A DNA stretch of 64,000 nt from Thalassobacillus cyri (lineage in GTDB: Bacteria > Bacillota > Bacilli > Bacillales > Halobacillaceae): positions 124,001 through 188,000 of the forward strand of contig NZ_FNQR01000009.1 in the NCBI RefSeq assembly GCF_900107755.1, read 5' to 3'. The first letter of the stretch is position 1. Every line of letters begins with the position of its first letter. A program made the position numbers and the translations under genes. This document shows, one piece after another, positions 58,878 to 64,000 of this stretch. The notes below the pieces were generated by a model. The model worked only from the letters and a program-made list of their open reading frames with translations, did not search any database and was not told the origin of the DNA.

Positions 58878-58914
58878 TAAATAAGGAGGGGAGTAAACCA
58901 CTCCTTATTTAATA
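58878..58914 (+). terminator. Terminator after the aldehyde dehydrogenase
   Basis: TTAAATAAGGAG pairs with CTCCTTATTTAA around GGGAGTAAACCA. The T-tract is embedded in the 3' arm. Confidence 0.7.
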
Positions 58915-59119
58915 GAGAAAGCCGGGGCCAGGGAAATCCCTGTCCAGGCTGTAATATGTTAAAGTTAGGCCCGGTTAAACGTTGTTGTTGATTTTTTTCA
59001 TAAAGGTTTATTAAACATAGATGATGGTGTCTTCCACAAATCATATGTATGATGCAGGTAATAAGCACGTTAGTATGAGTAGCTCTCTCTATGCTTGTAA
59101 GACATATCGATGTTTCCGT

Positions 59120-59402
59120 TTCTCTCTCATAAATGCAAGGAGGGCCGGGAAATTACGAGACTCCTCAAAAATGCTACGCATTTCCTTCGTGGTGTTTATT
59201 CAAGAAGCTTATTCAAAGTCCTATGGTAGAATAGTACATGGTGAGCTCCCGCAGGGCTTTAGCCCGTGGAAGCTCACCGTACCCCCATGGAAAGCGAGTG
59301 ATTTCCCGAACCTCCAAACGCTCCCAACCGTAACGGAAACAGTTTCTCTCGAAATTGAGTATCCAAGTAAAGGGAACTTAACTGTAAAATTAACACTAGG
59401 TT
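59120..59402 (-). repeat. Dispersed intergenic repeat, family 1, copy C (inverted)
   Basis: Read on the minus strand it starts AGTGTTAATTTTACAGTTAA (59397 down), then GGATACTCAATTTC, GGGCTAAAGCCCTGCGGGA and CACGAAGGAAATGCGTAGCA, so it combines blocks seen separately in copies A1 and A2. ORFs across it have no ribosome binding site. Apart from it, 58915-59487 shows only an AGAATCGT/ACGATTCT hairpin (about 59442-59471) just before the next ribosome binding site. Confidence 0.7.
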
Positions 59403-59487
59403 TGGCAGAGCCTAAAGTTAAAGTGTGAAACTTTCCAACCCGAGAATCGTATAGGTTAATAACACGATTCTGGAGGGGGATTAAAGA

Positions 59488-59697
59488 ATGAACACAGGTG
59501 AAGGTTGTATTAAATGCGGCAGTACTGACGCGACTACAAAAGATGTGTCAATGACAGGCTCCGGCTTATCAAAAATGATGGATCTTCAGCACAATAAATT
59601 CACGGTGGTATCCTGTAAAAACTGTGGCTACTCAGAATTTTATAATAAGAAAGCTTCCTCTGCAGGAAATATCTTTGATTTCTTTTTTGGTGGATAG
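59488..59697 (+). CDS. Small zinc-ribbon protein
   Basis: A 69-residue protein with two CxxC pairs (GCIKCGS and SCKNCGYSEF), a classic zinc ribbon as in nucleic-acid- or protein-binding small proteins of Bacillaceae, followed by a hydrophobic Phe-rich tail (NIFDFFFGG). GGAGGGGGA precedes the ATG. A hairpin (AGAATCGT/ACGATTCT) lies immediately upstream of the ribosome binding site and may modulate translation. Specific role unknown. Confidence 0.78.
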   Translation: MNTGEGCIKCGSTDATTKDVSMTGSGLSKMMDLQHNKFTVVSCKNCGYSEFYNKKASSAGNIFDFFFGG

Positions 59698-59712
59698 TAA
59701 TTATTTTGGATG

Positions 59713-59736
59713 CCGGCGATTCCGCCGGTTTTTTTG
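59713..59736 (+). terminator. Terminator after the zinc-ribbon gene
   Basis: CCGGCG-ATTC-CGCCGG, followed by a T-run. Confidence 0.88.
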
Positions 59737-59865
59737 TGGAGATAAATAATGTTTCACAGCTTTTTGTGTTAGTGCAGCCTGGCTGGTAAAAAAGCTTCCT
59801 TTTGTATGAATCAAACACAACCATGCTACACTAAAGACAGTTGAATACAGAGAGGAACAGACATC

Positions 59866-61611
59866 ATGTTTGAGTTACTTTTACCCATGTTAGAACGGTT
59901 GGGCATCATTGTAACGGTAGCATTCGTCATTACGCGGTTTCGTTTTTTTCGTGAATTGATGGACCGAAAAGTAATAACCCACCGTCAGCAGATTTCCGCT
60001 ATCTTATTTTTTGGTGTATTTGGAATAATAGGTACCTATACAGGAATCACCTTTGATGCAGAGTCTTCCGAATTTGGAAGATGGGCGAATGATCTGGATG
60101 ACACAGAGGCTATTGCGAATTCGCGGGTGATCGGTATCATTACCGCGGGCTTGCTTGGCGGATACAAAATCGGAATTGGCGCTGGGTTGATTGCAGGGCT
60201 GCACCGTTATTCACTTGGTGGATTTACTGCTTTAGCATGCGGCATTTCTGCTATAATCGCAGGGATGTTATCTGGTTTTTTTTATAAGAAAAAGAAGCCG
60301 CTCAAGCTTAGGACAGCTTTACTTGTCGGCTCATTAGCAGAAACAGTCCAGATGGGCATCATCCTGCTTATCTCAAAGCCCGCCCCACGTGCTTTTGCAC
60401 TTGTAGAAGAAATCGGCATTCCGATGATTGTCGCTAATGGACTTGGTTCTGCTTTATTTTTATTGATTATCAGGAATGTATTGAATGAAGAACAGAAAGC
60501 AGGAGCTTTCCAGGCACAAAAAGCTTTACAGCTTGCTGAATACACAATCTCTTATTTAAGAAAAGGACTGAACAAGCATTCTGCAGAGCAGGTCTGCCGC
60601 ATTATATATCAGGAGGTTGATGTCAGCGCCATTGGGATTACCGATAAAGAACAGATATTGGCGCATGTCGGCTTAGCAGATGATCACCATCAGGCTTATC
60701 ACAGTATCCAGACAGAAGCGACACGAAAAGTGATTGAACACGGTGAAATGATTGTGGCTGATCATGAAGATATTCATTGTAATGTAAGAGGCTGTCCGCT
60801 TAGGACGGCAGTTATCGCACCACTAAAAAAGCGCAATGAAGTAGTGGGTACACTGAAATTTTATGTCCATTCGGAAAAACAAGTAACGAATGTCATGTTG
60901 GAGCTCGTGCAGGGCTTGAGTGCTTTGCTGAGTCAGCAACTGGAGATAGCTGATGCAGAAAAAGCCCGTCAGCTTGCTAAGGATGCAGAAGTAAAGGCCC
61001 TTCAAGCTCAAATAAATCCACATTTTTTATTCAATTCGTTGAATGTGATTGTATCGTTGATACGTTCTGAACCAGATCGGGCCAGGTCGCTGCTGATTGC
61101 TTTATCTAAATTTTTCAGGCAGAATCTTGGAGCAACCACCCGCAAATGGATAACCCTTGAAGAAGAATTGAAGCATGTAAAAGCCTATCTGCTAATTGAG
61201 GAGACGAGGTTTGTTGATAAGCTGCATGTCCATTACGACATCGATCCAAATGCCTTGTCTGTTTCTATTGCACCATTGACGATGCAGCCGTTGGTAGAAA
61301 ATAGTATCAAACATGGATTGAGTGATAAGGATCAGGATTGTGAAATTTTAATTTCTGTCTTGAAAGAAGACGAAGGTACACAAGTTACAATCCAGGATAA
61401 TGGTAAAGGGATGGATCAACAATTGATTGGGGACCTGGGCATTAAAAAAATCGATTCGGAAAAAGGAACTGGAATCGGCATCTATAATGTGAACCGACGA
61501 TTAGTACAAATGTACGGGAATACATCTCGATTACAAATTTCCAGCGAACCAGGCAGCGGAACGAAGATTTCGTTTTGGCTTCCAGAGGTTAGAAAGGAAG
61601 AGACATCATGA
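59866..61611 (+). CDS. lytS: LytS-family sensor histidine kinase
   Basis: A 581-residue membrane kinase. The N-terminal 5TM-5TMR_LYT sensor (about 1-205: GIIGTYTGI, SRVIGIITAGLLGGYKIGIGAGLIAGLHRY) is followed by a GAF-like domain (about 225-360), and the His kinase domain with phosphoacceptor His386 in QINPHFLFNSLN and ATPase motifs VENSIKHG, DNGKGM and GTGIGIYN. Length and layout equal LytS/BtsS. Its stop overlaps the regulator gene start as ATGA. Adjacent cstA suggests that it senses pyruvate or a related carbon signal, as BtsS does in E. coli (inference). Confidence 0.93.
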   Translation: MFELLLPMLERLGIIVTVAFVITRFRFFRELMDRKVITHRQQISAILFFGVFGIIGTYTGITFDAESSEFGRWANDLDDTEAIANSRVIGIITAGLLGGYKIGIGAGLIAGLHRYSLGGFTALACGISAIIAGMLSGFFYKKKKPLKLRTALLVGSLAETVQMGIILLISKPAPRAFALVEEIGIPMIVANGLGSALFLLIIRNVLNEEQKAGAFQAQKALQLAEYTISYLRKGLNKHSAEQVCRIIYQEVDVSAIGITDKEQILAHVGLADDHHQAYHSIQTEATRKVIEHGEMIVADHEDIHCNVRGCPLRTAVIAPLKKRNEVVGTLKFYVHSEKQVTNVMLELVQGLSALLSQQLEIADAEKARQLAKDAEVKALQAQINPHFLFNSLNVIVSLIRSEPDRARSLLIALSKFFRQNLGATTRKWITLEEELKHVKAYLLIEETRFVDKLHVHYDIDPNALSVSIAPLTMQPLVENSIKHGLSDKDQDCEILISVLKEDEGTQVTIQDNGKGMDQQLIGDLGIKKIDSEKGTGIGIYNVNRRLVQMYGNTSRLQISSEPGSGTKISFWLPEVRKEETS

Positions 61612-62342
61612 GCGAGAAAATCACTGCTTTGATTGTAGATGATGAACGTTTCAGCCGTGACGAATTAAAGTATTTATTAAGAAAGCAAAAAGCTATTGAA
61701 CTTATCGGTGAGGCTGATTCTGGAGAAAGTGCTATCATGAAAGCTGTCCAGTTGCAGCCGGATGTCATTTTTCTGGATGTAGAGATGCCAAGAACTAATG
61801 GGATGGAAGTGGCAGCGGCGGTCCAGGAACTGAAGCGGCCACCCAAAATCATTTTTGCTACTGCTTACCCTGATTTTGCCGTTGAGGCTTTTCGTCACGA
61901 AGCGCTTGATTACTTGCTGAAACCTTTTGAGGAGGACCAGGTAACCGAGGCTGTTAAGCGGCTGGAAAAAATATTAGGTAAGAGGCCCGAAGAATCGTCA
62001 GTTAATAAGCCTCCTTCAAAATTGGCGGTTGAAGGGGAGGAGGAAATTTATTATTTGAATCCAGCCGATATTCTGTATGTGTATCGGGATGAGCGGTTGA
62101 CTAAAATAGTGGAAAAGGAAAGGGTTTTTGAAACTAAATTGCCGCTGAAGGAAATAGAGCAGCGGTTACAGCCATTTTCTTTTTTTAGAATTCACAAAAG
62201 CTATTTGGTCAATTTGGAGTATATCGATCGCCTTGTTCCTTGGTTCAATGGAGCCTATCAGCTTGTATTACGAGGCAGTAAAGAGCAATTATCCGTTAGT
62301 CGTAACTATGTAAAGGATTTAAGAAAACAATTAGAATTATGA
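61608..62342 (+). CDS. lytT: LytTR-family response regulator
   Basis: A 244-residue regulator. The receiver domain has D11/D12 and phosphoacceptor D57 (VIFLDVEMPRTNG), followed by LKPFEEDQV. The C-terminal LytTR DNA-binding domain (about 140-244) ends PFSFFRIHKSYLVNLEYIDRLVPW...LRGSKEQLSVSRNYVKDLRKQL. It is translationally coupled to the kinase gene. Its most likely target is cstA, directly downstream, where a 21-bp-spaced direct repeat is present. Confidence 0.93.
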   Translation: MSEKITALIVDDERFSRDELKYLLRKQKAIELIGEADSGESAIMKAVQLQPDVIFLDVEMPRTNGMEVAAAVQELKRPPKIIFATAYPDFAVEAFRHEALDYLLKPFEEDQVTEAVKRLEKILGKRPEESSVNKPPSKLAVEGEEEIYYLNPADILYVYRDERLTKIVEKERVFETKLPLKEIEQRLQPFSFFRIHKSYLVNLEYIDRLVPWFNGAYQLVLRGSKEQLSVSRNYVKDLRKQLEL

Positions 62343-62402
62343 TTTTTACTTATGCATGTTGGTATCGCTTACAAACATGTTAAACCTGTTACCTGACATC
62401 TT

Positions 62403-62429
62403 AGACACAAAATCGTCAAATATCGACAC
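62403..62429 (+). promoter_or_regulatory. Direct repeat spaced 21 bp, candidate LytT binding site
   Basis: AGACAC (62403-62408) and CGACAC (62424-62429) recur at exactly 21 bp, two helical turns, the spacing used by LytTR regulators, just before the transporter gene. Confidence 0.55.
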
Positions 62430-62445
62430 TCCCTTGGTATGCTGT

Positions 62446-62460
62446 ATGTAAACGATTACA
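62446..62460 (+). promoter_or_regulatory. Perfect cre site upstream of cstA
   Basis: ATGTAAACGATTACA matches all 15 positions of WTGNAANCGNWNNCW, 25 bp before the cstA start, predicting strong CcpA control. Confidence 0.8.
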
Positions 62461-62484
62461 AAATGACTGAGGGAGGACACAGAT

Positions 62485-63924
62485 GTGATTACTTTTATTG
62501 CTAGTATCGCACTTTTAATTATTGGTTATTTCACATATGGAAAATATGTCGAGAAAGTATTCGGTGTCAATGAGCAGCGTATGACTCCCGCTTATTCCAA
62601 TGGGGACGGGGTAGATTATCTGCCAATGGGGGAAAAACGTAATTCATTGATTCAATTATTGAATATCGCCGGTGTAGGTCCGATTTTCGGACCAATTATG
62701 GGCGCATTGTATGGTCCGGTAGCATTTCTTTGGATTGTATTCGGTGCCATTTTTGCTGGAGCCGTCCATGACTACTTGACGGGGATGATTTCTATCCGAA
62801 ACCGGGGAGCCCATCTTCCGGAGCTGGCAGGGAAATTCCTTGGGAAAGTGATGAAACATGTGGTCAATGCATTCGCAATCCTGCTCCTAGTATTGGTAGG
62901 AACTGTGTTCGTATCAGCACCAGCTGACCTTTTGCATAATATGACAAGCAGCTGGCTGACACTGCCGGTTATTATAGCAGCTATCTTTGCTTATTATCTT
63001 TTAGCAACATTGCTGCCGATTGATAAAATCATCGGCCGCTTTTATCCTTACTTCGGTGCATTACTGGTCATCAGTGCCGTTGGTGTAGGAATCTCGTTAA
63101 TTGTAACAGGAGCACCAATTCCAGAGTTGACCTTGAAGAATATGCACCCTGAAAACGCGCCGATATTCCCGCTGCTATTTTTGACGATTTCTTGTGGGGC
63201 GTTATCTGGTTTCCATGCTACACAAACGCCGATCATTTCACGCACGACACAGAAAGAAAAACAAGGACGGCGAATTTTTTACGGTATGATGATTGCGGAA
63301 GGTGTCATTGCGATGATTTGGGCGGCGGCTGCCATGAGTTTGTTTAATGGTTCAACGGGTTTAAATGAAGTGTTGGCCGCAGGTGGTCCTGCTGCAGTTG
63401 TAAGTGAAGTTTCTATCGCAATGCTAGGAGCTGTAGGTGGAACATTGGCAGTTTTAGGTGTGATTGTACTTCCAATCACTTCTGGTGATACAGCATTCCG
63501 TAGTGCTCGTATGATCATTGCTGACTATCTGAAGGTTTCTCAGAAGAATGTCGTCAGTCGTCTATGGATTGCGCTTCCGTTATTTGCCATTTCCTTTGTG
63601 CTGACTCGTATTGACTTTACATTGCTTTGGAGATACTTCTCCTGGGCAAACCAATCGACCGCTATGATAGCGTTGTGGGTCGCTGCCATGTACCTATTCT
63701 TGTCACGTCGAAATTATTGGATTGCTGCAGTTCCTGCGACTTTTATTACCATGGCGACGTTTACGTATATCATCAATGCACCGATTGGTTTCGGTCTATC
63801 GCTTGAAGTTTCTTATGTAATAGCAGCTGTTATCACCGTTGTTATTGTGTCTCTCTTCTTCCTGACCGCTCGTAAGCAACTGAAAGAAAACATTCCATTA
63901 GAAGAAGAGTTGAAAAGCGCATAA
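62485..63924 (+). CDS. cstA: CstA-family carbon starvation protein / pyruvate-type transporter
   Basis: A 479-residue polytopic membrane protein of the CstA/BtsT family: YGKYVEKVFGV, LLNIAGVGPIFGPIMGALYGPVAFLWIVFGAIFAGAVHDYLTGM, SGFHATQTPIISRT, LPITSGDTAFRSARMIIAD. E. coli members import pyruvate or peptides. It is shorter than the roughly 700-residue E. coli proteins, as usual for Bacillus. GTG start at 62485 with GAGGGAGGA upstream. Regulation by the LytS/LytT pair just upstream and by CcpA is suggested by the two sites in its promoter. Confidence 0.92.
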   Translation: MITFIASIALLIIGYFTYGKYVEKVFGVNEQRMTPAYSNGDGVDYLPMGEKRNSLIQLLNIAGVGPIFGPIMGALYGPVAFLWIVFGAIFAGAVHDYLTGMISIRNRGAHLPELAGKFLGKVMKHVVNAFAILLLVLVGTVFVSAPADLLHNMTSSWLTLPVIIAAIFAYYLLATLLPIDKIIGRFYPYFGALLVISAVGVGISLIVTGAPIPELTLKNMHPENAPIFPLLFLTISCGALSGFHATQTPIISRTTQKEKQGRRIFYGMMIAEGVIAMIWAAAAMSLFNGSTGLNEVLAAGGPAAVVSEVSIAMLGAVGGTLAVLGVIVLPITSGDTAFRSARMIIADYLKVSQKNVVSRLWIALPLFAISFVLTRIDFTLLWRYFSWANQSTAMIALWVAAMYLFLSRRNYWIAAVPATFITMATFTYIINAPIGFGLSLEVSYVIAAVITVVIVSLFFLTARKQLKENIPLEEELKSA

Positions 63925-64000
63925 TGGGTTGCTGTAGTCCCAACTATCAAAAGATGGTAGAAGAAGAAGAGAATAAAATCAATGAAAAGAATAATAAACA
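63924..64000 (+). CDS. Start of a small protein following cstA, truncated by window edge
   Basis: The ATG at 63924 overlaps the cstA stop (TAATG), implying translational coupling. The visible 25 residues read MGCCSPNYQKMVEEEENKIN followed by EKNNK. The Cys-Cys pair and very acidic/basic sequence recall the small proteins often encoded next to cstA genes, but the rest is outside the window. No function can be assigned. Confidence 0.6.
   Translation, partial: MGCCSPNYQKMVEEEENKINEKNNK

Noticed and set aside
59021-59428. A 135-codon forward ORF
   Set aside because: It covers repeat copy C, has no ribosome binding site, and its frame is a by-product of the repeat.
1-64000. CRISPR arrays, tRNA/rRNA genes, insertion sequences or prophage modules
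   Set aside because: No regularly spaced direct repeats, cloverleaf genes, transposase, integrase or phage structural genes were seen on reading both strands.

Overview
The window looks like chromosomal DNA of a low-GC, endospore-forming Gram-positive of the Bacillaceae, probably a salt-tolerant genus such as Halobacillus, Virgibacillus or Oceanobacillus (genus is inference). Reasons: strong AGGAGG-type ribosome binding sites with frequent TTG/GTG starts, a CotF-type spore coat protein, CcpA-type cre sites, a GlnR/TnrA box, a BCCT betaine transporter, and Bacillaceae-style dispersed intergenic repeats. No prophage, IS element, CRISPR array, rRNA or tRNA gene was seen.

Layout. 1-3.6 kb: end of a cation/Ca exchanger, a repeat-filled gap, a uracil-DNA glycosylase-like gene, a possible small membrane peptide and a LacI-type regulator. 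4-12.5 kb: a phenylacetate (paa) catabolic cluster: paaABCD, an EthD-like gene, paaF- and paaG-like crotonases, an aldehyde dehydrogenase, a paaH-like dehydrogenase and a paaJ-like thiolase. It is followed by a broken acyl-CoA ligase and an SMP-30/lactonase gene. 15.5-19.8 kb: a sigma-54 activator with its own palindromic binding sites, driving a YjiH-type membrane protein and a class III aminotransferase. 20-29.6 kb: spore coat, NlpC/P60-like and M14 peptidase genes, an ArsR-like regulator, a BCCT transporter, a degenerate kinase and an anchored protein of unknown function. 29.7-33.1 kb: an M15 peptidase, PaaX repressor, gamma-carbonic-anhydrase-like (PaaY-like) and nitronate-monooxygenase-like genes.

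33.5-45.3 kb: an aromatic amino acid block. It has an ABC transporter of the TrpXYZ type, a hotdog thioesterase, phenylalanine dehydrogenase, a 2-oxoacid dehydrogenase E1alpha-E1beta-E2 set, 4-hydroxyphenylpyruvate dioxygenase, a flavin-reductase-like protein, fumarylacetoacetate hydrolase and homogentisate dioxygenase. Together with the paa cluster this suggests one catabolic programme. Phenylalanine would go to phenylpyruvate, then phenylacetyl-CoA, then the paa ring-opening and beta-oxidation route. Tyrosine would go through homogentisate to fumarate and acetoacetate.

45.5-52 kb: a coiled-coil gene interrupted at an A9 run, a type I toxin/antisense-RNA module, glnK-amtB behind a GlnR/TnrA box, and class I ribonucleotide reductase (nrdA-nrdB) behind a cobalamin riboswitch. 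52-64 kb: a methyltransferase, a PNPOx-like protein, a CDF exporter with its ArsR/CzrA-type regulator, a DUF2254 protein, an ElaA-type acetyltransferase, an aromatic-aldehyde-type dehydrogenase, a zinc ribbon protein, and a LytS/LytT two-component pair next to a CstA-type transporter.

All assignments come from reading the sequence and recalling family features; no database search was run.
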